64,000 nucleotides of DNA from Biformimicrobium ophioploci (GCF_030270605.1 NZ_BSYJ01000007.1:54820-118819), one strand, 5' to 3'; shown: positions 10,562 to 20,041, counted from the stretch's first letter. Translations and numbers: made by a program. The notes: a model not told the origin generated them from the letters alone.

Positions 10562-13500
10562 TTAAAAGACCTTCTGGACGTTTGCAAAGATGCTGCGGCC
10601 CTGCAGGTCATAGCCGTAACCAATCGGAGTATTGTTGATACCCAGAATCTCATTGGTATCGATGCGCGGTGGCTCATCGTCGAACACGTTACGCACGCCA
10701 ATGCCGGCAGTCCAGGTATCTTCGCGATAGTAAAGCGATGCTGAATGCGTGTAGTAGCTGTCAGCATAGCCAATATCGCGACAATCGGTGCCACCGTTGG
10801 CAACACCAATACAGGTGTCAGACTCGAAACCGGTATCGTTGCTGTCGTAGATGTCACTGAACTCATCGATCTGGTCCGCGGCCTGCTCGACCTTACCCAG
10901 GTAGCGGGTCTGCCAGGTGAAGCGGAACTTGTCATAGTCGATACTCAGCTGCGAACGACCAACCCACTTCGCATAGCCGAACTCACCCAGATAGTTGTCG
11001 CGATCCTTCACCCCGTTGTCATCGACATAGGTGAGGGAACGCTCGATGTTCCGGGTCATGGTCAGGTTCGCATTCACATCAAACGGCGCACCGAACACGG
11101 TTACCGGCTGCGAATAGCTCAGGTTCCAGTCGACACCGCGGGCCTTCTCGTTATCCCGGTTAACGAATGCTGCATCCACCAGGTCCATAAAGCCATCTTC
11201 ATCACGGGCAATGGTAGAACAGAATGCACTATTGCCCTCGGCACTGTTATAGCAGTCATTGACGAGGAACTGGCCGGACGGTTCGATGATGGAGTTATCG
11301 ATATCTATCGAGAAGTAAGTCATACCCACGCTCAGGTCGAACTCGTCGAAGAACGGTTGATCGAATGCGAAGCCTACGGAGAAGGAATCTGACGTTTCTT
11401 CAACCAGACCTTCGGAGCCACCCCGCGCGATTTCGACACTGTAGGTGTTGAAACCATTGTTGCTGAGGGATGTCGGATCCACACCGGAGGCTGCGCAGTT
11501 GGCCAACACTTCCGGCGAGCGACCGTCGAGATCCGGATTATAGCCACCGGAGATCGGGTCCAGCGCGGAATCCGGAATCATGCAGGGGTCGAACAGGTTG
11601 TTGAAACCGCTCTGGTTCTGCAGGAAGTTCTCGCGCAGGTTCGGCGCACGGTAGGAAGTACCGTAGGTGGCCCGCAGCAACAGCGAGTCCACCGGGCGGT
11701 AGCCAATCTTACCGGCACTGGTCCAGGCGCCGCCGTAGAACTCGTCCTTGGTGTAACGGGCCGACAGGTTAGCGGTCAATTCGGTGGCCAGGAACTTGTC
11801 TGCCAACAGCGGAATCTCGATCTCACCAAAGGCTTCCTTGGTGTCCTTCGAGCCGCTCGCACCACCGTCTGAGAAGAAGCCAAAGAACAGGCCATCTCTG
11901 GCAACATCATCCGGGATGGACTTGATCTCATCGCGGCGATATTCGAGGCCGAGCGCCATGATTACGCTACCAGCAGGCATCTCATACACGGTACCGGAAG
12001 CAAAGGCGGAGAAGATGGTCTGCTCATACTCGGTATCGAAATCGCGGCTGTCGAACAGATAGTTGCGCTCGGCGGCAGTAGCAAAGTCACCGATGATGCC
12101 GTTATAAAGCGAAGGCGCGAACATATCCACCGGCACACAACCGTCGGTGCCGTCTGGGATACCATCGCCATCATTGTCTGCGCCACAGATAAAGTTACCC
12201 GGATTGTTTGGGTCTTCAATCGTGGTGTTGAGGGACAAGCTCAGGCGATCGCCACGGATACCGTAACGGGCGGACTTACCCTCAGACAAGCTGTAGGACA
12301 GTGAGGTGTCAAAGGACCAGTCCGACAGGGTACCGACATTCAGCTGAGGCAAGTCGCCGCGCATACCGGTCACAAAGCGGAGGTTCTCCACCTCAACATC
12401 CGTCGTGTTGCGGTCTCCCAAAACGGAAACAATCGGCAGCGACGACTGAGCGCCAACCACATCTTCATAAAGGTTTACGATCCCGAAATCCAGGAACTGA
12501 CGTGGCGTGATCCCGTAGACACCTGCAAACTGAGCGGCAAATGCGGGACTATCCAGGAGATCATTGTAAGCCTGGCCACAGTCGACTCCGCGAATACCGG
12601 CTGGGTTACAGATATTGAACGGATTATTGGCCGGAACATTCGGGAACAGCTGCGCCGCACCGGAATTGATGAAGGTCTCACGCTTGGAATAGAGGGTTTC
12701 AAAGAACGGAGTCAGATTCATCTCGCCTTCGAAGGTGTACTCACCAAACGCCATGAAGCTCACACGTTCCTGCTCCGGGAACAGGTGCGCGAACTGCTCG
12801 CGACCATTCAGGGTATAGTCACTGAAGCTGATATCCGCGGTACCATCTGCATTCGAGTCCACACCGAAGCCAAATATGCTCGACTCGGAGAAGCCATTCC
12901 AGCCACCATTACTGACTCCAGGCGTGTAATAGATGCTTCCCGCACCGGGCACGGAAACACGACCGGCCAGTGAACCGACCTTACAACCGCCGTTCCAGTC
13001 CATGCCGTAGATTTCCGGGTACCAGCGCTCGTCGGAATAGACCTTGCCATCGAGGCCGATTTCCAGGTTCTCATCACAGCCGGCAGTCCACTCTCGGTCT
13101 GCAAGGGTAACGGCCTTCGCATCGAAGTACTCGAGGCCCATACCGATAAAGCCGCGGTCAAAATTGAGACCCCAGGTTGCGCTGAGCGTATTTTCCTCAC
13201 CATTGGCCTGGTCCGGATTACTGCTGAACGCTTCAAACTCCAGCCCATCAAAATCCTTCTTCAGGATAATGTTGGTCACACCGGCAACCGCATCGGAGCC
13301 GTATACAGAAGAAGCACCGTCAAGCAGCAACTCGTACTGCTGTACCAGGGATGCGGGAATCAGGTTGAGGTCCGGCGAGGTCGGCGCGCCTTCTACACCG
13401 GAAGGAGCCATGCGGCGGCCGTTCAGTAGCACCAGGGTACGACCTGCACCAAGGCCACGCAGGCTCACGGTGGAAGCGCCGGGACCGTTGTCGAGCACGA

Positions 13501-13897
13501 AGCCGGAGAAAGTCAGGTCGATCTGCTGGCCACTCGCGGCAGTAGAAGTCTGCAGGATGGTGGAAGTATCAATTACACCGGCTTCACGCGTGCCTTCGGT
13601 ATCGATAATCTGCAGTGGTGCAATACTACTGAAGGAGTCGCGCTTGAGACGCGAGCCGGTAACCACTACCTCTTCCACATCCTCGTCAGCAATCTTTTCC
13701 TGCTGGGACTGCTGCGCAGGTGTCACCTGGGATGTTTGCAGCTCACAGACCTCACTACCCTCCTGACCATCGACGCTACATTGTTCCGCGTCTTGAGCGT
13801 AGGCAATTGGTGTAAGTACGGCAGCGAGCACCGCGGCGGAGACAAACTGCTCCATTGAATACAACGGCTTACCCGCTGTACGTGAATTTGGTCGCAT
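10562..13897 (-). CDS. TonB-dependent outer-membrane receptor (large, 1111 aa)
   Basis: Outer-membrane active transporter driven by TonB-ExbBD. A signal peptide (LAAVLTPIAYAQDA) is followed by a Gln-rich linker, a TonB-box-like EEVVVTGSRLKRD at about 75-87, and a plug domain with VSLRGLGAGRTLVLLNGRRM and the GASSVYGSDAVAGVTNIILKK segment. The rest is a 22-strand barrel ending in VQKVF with a terminal Phe. Two loops carry DxNxDGxxD/DxDxDGxxD motifs (about residues 345-356 and 570-586) resembling calcium-binding sites. A good SD (AAGGGGGAAGG) precedes the ATG. Its neighbours on the same strand are a secreted acylase upstream and an S9 peptidase downstream, so a peptide or acylated-peptide substrate is likely; siderophore or glycan import cannot be excluded. 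Confidence 0.93.
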   Translation of the reverse strand: MRPNSRTAGKPLYSMEQFVSAAVLAAVLTPIAYAQDAEQCSVDGQEGSEVCELQTSQVTPAQQSQQEKIADEDVEEVVVTGSRLKRDSFSSIAPLQIIDTEGTREAGVIDTSTILQTSTAASGQQIDLTFSGFVLDNGPGASTVSLRGLGAGRTLVLLNGRRMAPSGVEGAPTSPDLNLIPASLVQQYELLLDGASSVYGSDAVAGVTNIILKKDFDGLEFEAFSSNPDQANGEENTLSATWGLNFDRGFIGMGLEYFDAKAVTLADREWTAGCDENLEIGLDGKVYSDERWYPEIYGMDWNGGCKVGSLAGRVSVPGAGSIYYTPGVSNGGWNGFSESSIFGFGVDSNADGTADISFSDYTLNGREQFAHLFPEQERVSFMAFGEYTFEGEMNLTPFFETLYSKRETFINSGAAQLFPNVPANNPFNICNPAGIRGVDCGQAYNDLLDSPAFAAQFAGVYGITPRQFLDFGIVNLYEDVVGAQSSLPIVSVLGDRNTTDVEVENLRFVTGMRGDLPQLNVGTLSDWSFDTSLSYSLSEGKSARYGIRGDRLSLSLNTTIEDPNNPGNFICGADNDGDGIPDGTDGCVPVDMFAPSLYNGIIGDFATAAERNYLFDSRDFDTEYEQTIFSAFASGTVYEMPAGSVIMALGLEYRRDEIKSIPDDVARDGLFFGFFSDGGASGSKDTKEAFGEIEIPLLADKFLATELTANLSARYTKDEFYGGAWTSAGKIGYRPVDSLLLRATYGTSYRAPNLRENFLQNQSGFNNLFDPCMIPDSALDPISGGYNPDLDGRSPEVLANCAASGVDPTSLSNNGFNTYSVEIARGGSEGLVEETSDSFSVGFAFDQPFFDEFDLSVGMTYFSIDIDNSIIEPSGQFLVNDCYNSAEGNSAFCSTIARDEDGFMDLVDAAFVNRDNEKARGVDWNLSYSQPVTVFGAPFDVNANLTMTRNIERSLTYVDDNGVKDRDNYLGEFGYAKWVGRSQLSIDYDKFRFTWQTRYLGKVEQAADQIDEFSDIYDSNDTGFESDTCIGVANGGTDCRDIGYADSYYTHSASLYYREDTWTAGIGVRNVFDDEPPRIDTNEILGINNTPIGYGYDLQGRSIFANVQKVF

Positions 13898-13947
13898 GAC
13901 CTTCCCCCTTAATTATTTAATTCCCTGTGTCGAGTGTCTGACACCAG

Positions 13948-13970
13948 ATCTGTCACAGTCTGTAACAGAT
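13948..13970. promoter_or_regulatory. Palindrome in the TonB receptor leader
   Basis: Two 11-base arms (ATCTGTCACAG and CTGTAACAGAT on the plus strand) flank a single T, with one mismatch. The 1-base centre makes an RNA hairpin unlikely, and the site lies just downstream of the -10 box, where a bound repressor would act. A second, shorter inverted repeat GTGTC/GACAC at 13927-13944 adjoins it. The binding protein is unknown. Confidence 0.5.
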
Positions 13971-13976
13971 GAAACC

Positions 13977-14006
13977 GTTATAAGAGAGAATGGTATTTAG
14001 AATCAA
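13977..14006 (-). promoter_or_regulatory. Promoter of the TonB receptor gene
   Basis: On the minus strand, -35 TTGATT (14001-14006) and -10 TATAAC (13977-13982) are separated by 18 bases. The predicted leader is about 70 bases and carries the palindrome at 13948-13970. The rest of the 224-base gap up to the acylase gene shows no other clear element. Confidence 0.6.
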
Positions 14007-14121
14007 GCGCCAGTGCCTATTCCGCAGACATATCGAAAATAAATGGCATGAATTTCATCCTGACAGCTTTTGCAGTCATTTACCCGCAAAATCCCTAGGG
14101 GTATTGCGCACGACTCAATGC

Positions 14122-16305
14122 TTAGGGTCGATAACGTCGAGAGACTTGGGACTCGAGCACCGCGCGCTGAAACGGCACCGGCCGCACTTTTTCTTCCACA
14201 AACAGCGGCACCTGATCGGCATAGTGCGGAGAAGTTTTATCGAGGGTCGCCGAGCCAAAGTTGTGCACCGCGCGGGAGGATACCTGCCCTGCTGCATCCC
14301 ACTCGACAAACATCACGTAGCTATCACCAGCACGGTTTTCAAAACGACCACTGTCATTCAGCGGGCCGCCATACACCGCGCGCAATGTATCCGGCCCGCC
14401 ATTTAATGGCAGGCTGAAACTGCCGCGCACGTGGCGGTTCACCTCTCCAAACGGCACATCCACGCGCCCGTAAAATTGTTGCAGGTCCGCGACAGCCCGC
14501 TCAAAAGCAGCGGATAGCTTCTCTTGTGCGACGTGCTCAGAATTTTCGTCCTGCACCGGCGCCAGGGTGAGCACCGCAAGCGCTGCAGCCCTGTTGCCGG
14601 CATCCGTGGCACCACCCCAATTTCGCAATAGCTCAATGGCGCTGCGCTGCTCCCCGGTCAGTTCCACTCCATTCTGCGCTGCCAGCCACCCTTGCAGCGC
14701 CCGCATCTGGTAGGAATCCGGGTGGTAGCGGAAGTCATACTTGTAGCGCTCGAATTCCGCCGCACTGATGCGCGCATCTGCACCGTACAGTGCCTCGACC
14801 TGCAGCGCTCGGTTAGTGACCACAGACTCGATACCCATAGAGGGCGGAAAGTCCACCAGGCGTGGATCATCGTCACCATCAGTTGCCTGGAATGGTGGGT
14901 TATTGGCGTTATAGACAAGACCGGTTTGCGGGTTCACCGTACGCGGCATTGCCTCGAACGTACGGTAGCCCTCCCAGATCAACTCGGAACGATCCCCCGG
15001 CAGGACCTTGTTCCAGTCCCAACCCTCTATGCGGTTCGGAAACTGGGCGTTGTAGTAGTGCCCGATCTCGCCATTTGCGTCGGCATAGACGTAGTTGATA
15101 CTGGGCATGGCCTGCATCTTCAGCGCCTGCTCAAACTCTTGGCGGTTTTGCGCCTTGTTGATGCCAAGCAGAAAATCGAGCGTGCGTATTTCACCCATAC
15201 CGGCCCAGCGCAGCGCATAGCTGCCGTGCTCGGTTTCCATTACCGGGCCGTGTTCTGCCAGCTTGATATCGCGCTTGAAGGTCCAGTGCAGCGGCCCCAG
15301 CAAGCGCACCAGGATCTGCGCCTCGCGCACTTCGAAGTCCCGCCACTCGCCGTCGAGCCGGTACTGCCCGGGGTTTTGCGGATTCAATTCAAGCTGATAG
15401 ATATCCACCAGATCGGGCTTGTTGACGGTATTGGCCCAGCCAACTTTGGCATTGTGCCCGTGAATAATGGCCGGCGCGCCCGGAAACGTGGACCCGGCAA
15501 CGTTCCAGCCCTCCTCCGAGTGCAAGCGCGCTTCGTACCAGGCGACAGGCCCTGTCAGGGGCTGGTGGGAATTGATCAGCAGGCGTGTCGCACCGTCGTC
15601 ACTGCGCGCCGGCGCCACAGCGATGCCCTGCGAGCCGATAGGCAGGTGTTGGCAAGGCACCCAGGACAGGGCGGCCTCTCCATCGCGGGCAAGCTCCAGC
15701 GGCGCCTCTGCACTCAGCAGCTCCCCGAGCACCGCATCGAAGCCATAGAACATGGGGGTCTTGAAGGTAAACCCGGCGATCAGGTCTTCACCACGCACTG
15801 GCAGCAGGTAGCGTGAGGCCGTTCCGGGATTGCGGGCCGCATAGAGGTTGATACCGTCGGCATAGGCTTCGGCAACGGCCCGCGTGCTTTGCGGCAGTGC
15901 GGCATAGCCCGCTTCGACCGCCTCCCACACACCCATCCATGCGACCAGGTAATCGGTCTTTGCGGCAGAGATACCTCGCTCCGCCGCAAGCTGGCCGCGG
16001 GTGGCGAGGATCACGTCCTGGATGGTGGCAAAGTCATCTTCCGCGTGCGCATAGGCGAGGCCAAATGCGGTATCCGCGTCGCTGTTGCCGTAGATATGCG
16101 GGACACCCCAGCGATCGCGCAGGATCTCCACGTCGTACTGCGCGCCAAGGGTGAGGTAGTTACCGGCTTCGACCTGGCGCTTCAGCGAAGGAGGCAGGGA
16201 TAGCCAGCCGACCAACACAGCGGCTGCGGCGAGGATAACAATCGAGGAAACGGCCAATATAGGCCAACGGCGTGGGGTTGTTGCGGATTGGCGACTGGCG
16301 GACAT
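14122..16305 (-). CDS. Penicillin acylase-family Ntn hydrolase
   Basis: 727-residue N-terminal-nucleophile amidohydrolase of the penicillin/aculeacin/AHL acylase family. An uncleaved or cleaved N-terminal hydrophobic segment (about 17-38) directs it to the periplasm. The alpha chain contains DRWGVPHIYG; self-cleavage would expose Ser about 225 in LPIGSQGIAV as the N terminus of the beta chain, where GSN is more usual than GSQ. Beta-chain family features include INSHQP, HGHNAKVGWANT and NYVYADANGEIGHYY. Family substrates are beta-lactams, acyl-homoserine lactones and acylated peptides; the sequence does not tell which. It lies upstream of a TonB receptor and an S9 peptidase on the same strand but has a separate 3' gap containing the receptor promoter. 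Confidence 0.88.
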   Translation of the reverse strand: MSASRQSATTPRRWPILAVSSIVILAAAAVLVGWLSLPPSLKRQVEAGNYLTLGAQYDVEILRDRWGVPHIYGNSDADTAFGLAYAHAEDDFATIQDVILATRGQLAAERGISAAKTDYLVAWMGVWEAVEAGYAALPQSTRAVAEAYADGINLYAARNPGTASRYLLPVRGEDLIAGFTFKTPMFYGFDAVLGELLSAEAPLELARDGEAALSWVPCQHLPIGSQGIAVAPARSDDGATRLLINSHQPLTGPVAWYEARLHSEEGWNVAGSTFPGAPAIIHGHNAKVGWANTVNKPDLVDIYQLELNPQNPGQYRLDGEWRDFEVREAQILVRLLGPLHWTFKRDIKLAEHGPVMETEHGSYALRWAGMGEIRTLDFLLGINKAQNRQEFEQALKMQAMPSINYVYADANGEIGHYYNAQFPNRIEGWDWNKVLPGDRSELIWEGYRTFEAMPRTVNPQTGLVYNANNPPFQATDGDDDPRLVDFPPSMGIESVVTNRALQVEALYGADARISAAEFERYKYDFRYHPDSYQMRALQGWLAAQNGVELTGEQRSAIELLRNWGGATDAGNRAAALAVLTLAPVQDENSEHVAQEKLSAAFERAVADLQQFYGRVDVPFGEVNRHVRGSFSLPLNGGPDTLRAVYGGPLNDSGRFENRAGDSYVMFVEWDAAGQVSSRAVHNFGSATLDKTSPHYADQVPLFVEEKVRPVPFQRAVLESQVSRRYRP

Positions 16306-16359
16306 CGAGGGACCCTGACTAAAGACTGGCGTCAGTGTCCTCCAAAACCCGGGCTTCTG

Positions 16360-16632
16360 CTAGACCCAGTTCAGGGGCTGGTCGTCATCCTGGCCACGCT
16401 CGTCACCCGTCTCGCCTTTATCGGCACAGGGTGTGGCTTTCGGTGGAACCACGCCAACACGATCGACGGCCTCCACATGACGGGCTTCCCAGGCAGCGAC
16501 GGCTTCTGCGCACAACTGGCGTTGCTCGGCGCTGAGAGGCTCGCCGTTCGGCCATTTGCCGAGCTCGATAGCGCGCTTGAGGCTCGCCACAATCTCGGGA
16601 TTCAGGTTTTCCAGTACTGCTTGAAACGACAT
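16360..16632 (-). CDS. yeaC: DUF1315 family protein (YeaC-like)
   Basis: A 90-residue protein of the DUF1315 family, function unknown. The core NPEIVASLKRAIELGKWPNGEPLSAEQRQLCAEAVAAWEA matches the family over its length. The tail is Lys/Asp-rich with no recognisable motif. Of two nearby ATGs (16638 and 16632) the second is chosen because CGGGA stands 6 bases before it and only 0 before the first. The gene lies just beyond the alpha-operon terminator, so it has its own promoter or depends on read-through. Confidence 0.8.
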   Translation of the reverse strand: MSFQAVLENLNPEIVASLKRAIELGKWPNGEPLSAEQRQLCAEAVAAWEARHVEAVDRVGVVPPKATPCADKGETGDERGQDDDQPLNWV

Positions 16633-16663
16633 GCTCATTCCCGTGCTTACAGGGCAAACAGGC

Positions 16664-16694
16664 AAAAAAAAGCCGATCTTGCGACCGGCTTTTC
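16664..16694 (-). terminator. Intrinsic terminator of the alpha operon
   Basis: Arms AAAAGCCGATC and GACCGGCTTTT (plus strand, 16667-16677 and 16682-16692) close a TTGC loop with one G-U pair in the transcript. On the minus strand the stem is followed by a run of eight T. It lies 24 bases beyond the rplQ stop. Confidence 0.88.
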
Positions 16695-16717
16695 GTGTCC
16701 GAAATGGAAGACGGGGC

Positions 16718-17113
16718 TTACGCCTCGGCTGCTTCCACTTCGTCCGCACCTGTTACAGGACGGTCTACCAGCTCAACGTAGGCCATAGGGGCCTTGTCGC
16801 CAGCACGGAAACCGCACTTGAGGATACGGATGTAGCCACCCGGGCGCGCTTCGTAACGCGGACCCAGCTCGTCGAACAGCTTGCGGACTGCGTCCTTGTC
16901 ACGCAGGCGGGCAAATGCCAGACGACGGTTGGCAACAGTGTCTTTCTTGGCCAGTGTAATCAGCGGCTCAGCGTGACGACGCAGCTCCTTTGCCTTCGGC
17001 AAAGTAGTTTTGATCAGTTCATGCTCAACCAGAGACGCAGACATGTTCTTGAACATAGCCTTGCGATGTGCACTGGTGCGGCTGAATTTACGGCCACTAT
17101 AACGATGACGCAT
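16718..17113 (-). CDS. rplQ: 50S ribosomal protein L17
   Basis: 131-residue L17, a large-subunit protein near the peptide exit tunnel. The N terminus [21 protein letters not shown] and the central [22 protein letters not shown] are diagnostic. The C terminus has a short acidic tail ([10 protein letters not shown]). It is the last gene of the alpha operon, 78 bases after rpoA, and is followed by a strong terminator. Confidence 0.98.
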   Translation of the reverse strand: MRHRYSGRKFSRTSAHRKAMFKNMSASLVEHELIKTTLPKAKELRRHAEPLITLAKKDTVANRRLAFARLRDKDAVRKLFDELGPRYEARPGGYIRILKCGFRAGDKAPMAYVELVDRPVTGADEVEAAEA

Positions 17114-17191
17114 AACTCAATTCCTTACGACCCGATTGCTTCTCAGCAAGTCGTTACAAGAGCGACGCTAATCCGCCGCTCGGGTTAATAC

Positions 17192-18193
17192 TTAAAGGCT
17201 CAGCTTGTCGTCGCCCTTGAGGCTGGCCGGCGGCCAGTTCTCGAGGCGCATACCCAGGGACAGGCCGCGTGACGCCAATACATCCTTGATCTCGGTGAGA
17301 GATTTCTTACCGAGGTTAGGAGTCTTCAGCAGCTCTACTTCGGTGCGCTGGATCAGGTCACCGATGTAGTAGATATTCTCTGCCTTCAGACAGTTGGCGG
17401 AACGAACTGTCAGCTCGAGGTCGTCTACCGGGCGCAACAGCACCGGGTCTACTTCCTCTTCCTTCTGCTCGGGCTGCGATTCCTTCTCACCCTCGAGGTC
17501 GACGAACACCGCCAGCTGCTGCTGCAGGATGGTGGCGGCGCGACGGATAGCCTCTTCCGGATCCAGAGTACCATCGGTCTCCAGGTCCAGAACCAGCTTG
17601 TCCAGGTCGGTACGCTGTTCCACACGTGCCGCCTCAACATTGTAGGCAACACGCTTGACCGGGCTGTAGGACGCGTCGAGCTGCAGACGACCAATCGCGC
17701 GCGACTCTTCCTCGTCGTCACGGCGGGCATCAGCCGGCTCGTAGCCGCGGCCGCGAGCCACGGTCAGGCGAATGCTGAGGTCAACATCGCCAGTGATGTT
17801 TGCAATCACGTGCTCGGGATTCTTGATCTCGATGTCGTGATCAACCTGGATGTCTCCTGCGGTAACGGCACCTGGGCCTTTCTTGCTCAGGCTCAGAACC
17901 GCTTGGTCCTTACCGTGCATTACCACCGCTACGTCCTTGAGGTTGAGCAGGATTTCGATAACGTCCTCCTGCACACCCTCGATGGCGCTGTACTCATGTT
18001 CAACGCCGTCGATTTCCACCTCAGTGATGGCACAACCCGGCATGGAGGACAGCAGGATGCGACGCAATGCGTTTCCGAGCGTGTGGCCAAAACCACGCTC
18101 TAAAGGCTCCAGAACCACTTTGGCGTGGTTCGGATCGAACTCGGTCACGTCAATACGACGCGGTGTCAAAAACTCGTTGACAGCACTCTGCAT
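17192..18193 (-). CDS. rpoA: RNA polymerase subunit alpha
   Basis: 333-residue alpha subunit, scaffold for beta and beta' assembly and target of activators and UP elements. The N-terminal domain has [26 protein letters not shown] and [11 protein letters not shown]; the C-terminal domain has the DNA-contacting [22 protein letters not shown] and [12 protein letters not shown]. The ATG at 18193 ([13 protein letters not shown]) aligns with E. coli MQGSVTEFLKPR and has AGGT 6 bases upstream; upstream alternatives (TTG 18211, ATG 18199) add residues absent from relatives. The inter-domain linker is acidic. It lies 26 bases after rpsD. Confidence 0.98.
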   Translation of the reverse strand: MQSAVNEFLTPRRIDVTEFDPNHAKVVLEPLERGFGHTLGNALRRILLSSMPGCAITEVEIDGVEHEYSAIEGVQEDVIEILLNLKDVAVVMHGKDQAVLSLSKKGPGAVTAGDIQVDHDIEIKNPEHVIANITGDVDLSIRLTVARGRGYEPADARRDDEEESRAIGRLQLDASYSPVKRVAYNVEAARVEQRTDLDKLVLDLETDGTLDPEEAIRRAATILQQQLAVFVDLEGEKESQPEQKEEEVDPVLLRPVDDLELTVRSANCLKAENIYYIGDLIQRTEVELLKTPNLGKKSLTEIKDVLASRGLSLGMRLENWPPASLKGDDKLSL

Positions 18194-18219
18194 AGCCATA
18201 CCTGTTTGCAATTAATCCC

Positions 18220-18840
18220 TTACTTGGAGTAGAGCTCGACGATAAGGTTTTCGTTGATCTCTGCCGGCAGATCGGAACGATCCGGAACACGCTTGAAGGT
18301 ACCTTCAAGCTTGGAAGCGTTCACATCAATCCACTCAACCTCACCGCGCTGACCTGCCAGGGACAGGGAATTCTGGATGCGCAGCTGCTTCTTCGCCTTT
18401 TCGCGAATCGCAACAACGTCACCTTCCTGCACTACGTAGGATGGGATATTAACGGTCTGACCGTTAACCAGAATTGACTTGTGGGAAACCAGCTGACGCG
18501 CTTCTGCACGCGTGGAGCCGAAACCCATGCGGTATACAACGTTGTCGAGACGCTGCTCAAGCAGCTTCAACAGGTTTTCACCAGTTGCGCCCTTGGTACG
18601 TGCAGCCTTCTTGTAGTAGTTGCGGAACTGCTTCTCGAGGATGCCGTAAATACGACGTACTTTCTGCTTTTCACGCAGCTGTACACCATAGTCAGACAGA
18701 CGACCACGGCCTGCGCCGTGCTGGCCCGGCTTGGCTTCTGCGCGACACTTGGAATCGTGTGCGCGAACGCCGGACTTCAGCTGAAGGTCAGTACCTTCCC
18801 GACGGGAAAGCTTACATTTTGGTCCAATATAACGTGCCAT
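18220..18840 (-). CDS. rpsD: 30S ribosomal protein S4
   Basis: 206-residue S4, a primary 16S rRNA-binding protein and, in E. coli, the translational repressor of this operon. It starts [19 protein letters not shown] and contains the S4 RNA-binding domain [27 protein letters not shown]. Only one cysteine is present near the N terminus, so no zinc site is expected. It lies 15 bases from rpsK and 26 from rpoA. Confidence 0.98.
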   Translation of the reverse strand: MARYIGPKCKLSRREGTDLQLKSGVRAHDSKCRAEAKPGQHGAGRGRLSDYGVQLREKQKVRRIYGILEKQFRNYYKKAARTKGATGENLLKLLEQRLDNVVYRMGFGSTRAEARQLVSHKSILVNGQTVNIPSYVVQEGDVVAIREKAKKQLRIQNSLSLAGQRGEVEWIDVNASKLEGTFKRVPDRSDLPAEINENLIVELYSK

Positions 18841-18855
18841 TGATACAGCCCCCTC

Positions 18856-19245
18856 TTACACGCGACGCTTTTTCGGCGGACGGCAACCATTGTGCGGGAT
18901 TGGCGTCACGTCGGTGATGTTGGTGATCTTGTAGCCGCAGTTGTTCAGTGCGCGAACAGCAGATTCGCGACCTGGGCCGGGGCCCTTAACTTCGACATCA
19001 AGGTTTTTCAGGCCGTAATCCTGAGCGGCAACACCTGCGCGCTCGGCGGCCACCTGGGCTGCAAAAGGCGTGCTCTTACGAGAGCCACGGAAACCGGAAC
19101 CACCTGCAGTGGCCCAGCTGAGGGTATTGCCCTGGCGATCAGTGATCGTCACGATCGTGTTATTGAACGATGCATGAATATGGGCAACACCGTCTACAAC
19201 GGTCTTTTTGACCTTTTTGCGAACTGTGCTTTTTGGCTTAGCCAT
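18856..19245 (-). CDS. rpsK: 30S ribosomal protein S11
   Basis: 129-residue S11 of the platform, contacting mRNA near the Shine-Dalgarno helix. Diagnostic segments are [36 protein letters not shown] and the C terminus [18 protein letters not shown]. It is 42 bases after rpsM in the alpha operon. Confidence 0.98.
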   Translation of the reverse strand: MAKPKSTVRKKVKKTVVDGVAHIHASFNNTIVTITDRQGNTLSWATAGGSGFRGSRKSTPFAAQVAAERAGVAAQDYGLKNLDVEVKGPGPGRESAVRALNNCGYKITNITDVTPIPHNGCRPPKKRRV

Positions 19246-19287
19246 ACCAGTATCCTGAAATTAGTTGAATCCAGTGAAAGACCGCGA

Positions 19288-19644
19288 TTAACGCTTAATC
19301 GGCTTGCGCGGACCCTTACGGGTACGGGCGTTGGTCTTGGTGCGCTGACCGCGAACGGGCAGGCTGCGACGGTGACGGATGCCGCGGAAGCAACCCAGGT
19401 CCATCAAACGCTTGATGTTCATGGAAACTTCACGACGAAGGTCACCCTCAACGGTCAACTTGGCGACTTCGCCACGGATCGCGTCGAGCTGCTCTTCAGA
19501 CAGATCACGGATTTTGGTGGATTCAGCGATACCGGTCGCTGCACAAATAGACTTAGCAGTCGTGCGACCAACCCCGAACACATATGTCAGGGAAATCACA
19601 GCGTGCTTATTGTCTGGTACGTTTACACCAGCAATACGTGCCAT
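19288..19644 (-). CDS. rpsM: 30S ribosomal protein S13
   Basis: 118-residue S13 of the 30S head, which makes bridges to the large subunit and contacts the P-site tRNA with its basic tail. It starts [21 protein letters not shown] and ends [16 protein letters not shown]. It is the first gene of the alpha operon and has its own promoter about 80 bases upstream, so the leader is available for S4-type control. Confidence 0.98.
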   Translation of the reverse strand: MARIAGVNVPDNKHAVISLTYVFGVGRTTAKSICAATGIAESTKIRDLSEEQLDAIRGEVAKLTVEGDLRREVSMNIKRLMDLGCFRGIRHRRSLPVRGQRTKTNARTRKGPRKPIKR

Positions 19645-19723
19645 TACTTAACTCCACGTATTTAAAAGATTACGGCGCTGACAGCGACTAAAAAACCACC
19701 CACGCCACGAAAAAAGGCGCGCA

Positions 19724-19752
19724 AGAATAGCTTTTTAGACACCAAAATGCAA
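19724..19752 (-). promoter_or_regulatory. Alpha operon promoter
   Basis: Minus-strand -35 TTGCAT (19747-19752) and -10 TATTCT (19724-19729) with a 17-base spacer, followed by a GC-rich TGCGCGCC discriminator typical of growth-rate and ppGpp-controlled promoters. The predicted leader to rpsM is about 75 bases. Confidence 0.7.
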
Positions 19753-19813
19753 TAGCTCCCCCGCTCTTGAACCAGTCAAAAGCCGGAGAACGACAGTCAG
19801 CGCCCCCAGTTTC

Positions 19814-19910
19814 GCGCCTTGCGGCGCTGGAGCACTCCCCGTGCGGGGAGTGACCCCCACTGATGCCATCCGGAGGACCGACGGCACCAGGATTGCGACC
19901 TTTCGGTCGC
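19814..19910 (-). other. Three tandem hairpins between rpmJ and the alpha promoter
   Basis: The 280-base gap between rpmJ and rpsM holds three compact stem-loops: GCGACC/GGTCGC with a 4-base loop (19895-19910), CACTCCCC/GGGGAGTG with a 4-base loop (19833-19852), and GCGCC/GGCGC with a 4-base loop (19814-19827). On the minus strand the loops read GAAA, GCAC and GCAA. None has a following U-run. They may end, protect or process the spc transcript. Confidence 0.6.
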
Positions 19911-19924
19911 GATTCGATTGACGC

Positions 19925-20041
19925 TTAGCCTTGACGCTGCTTGTGGCGCGGCTCGGCACTGCAGATCACGCGCAGGACACCCTTGCGACGAACGATCTTG
20001 CAGTTACGGCAGATCTTTTTAACAGAAGCACGTACTTTCAC
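19925..20041 (-). CDS. rpmJ: 50S ribosomal protein L36
   Basis: 38-residue L36 with a GTG start and GAGGT 6 bases upstream. It reads [20 protein letters not shown] and continues with a third cysteine and a histidine (CSAEPRH), so it is the zinc-binding C-plus form (C-x2-C-x12-C-x4-H). It lies 38 bases after secY, as in E. coli, closing the spc operon. No second, zinc-free paralogue is seen in the window. Confidence 0.96.
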   Translation of the reverse strand: MKVRASVKKICRNCKIVRRKGVLRVICSAEPRHKQRQG

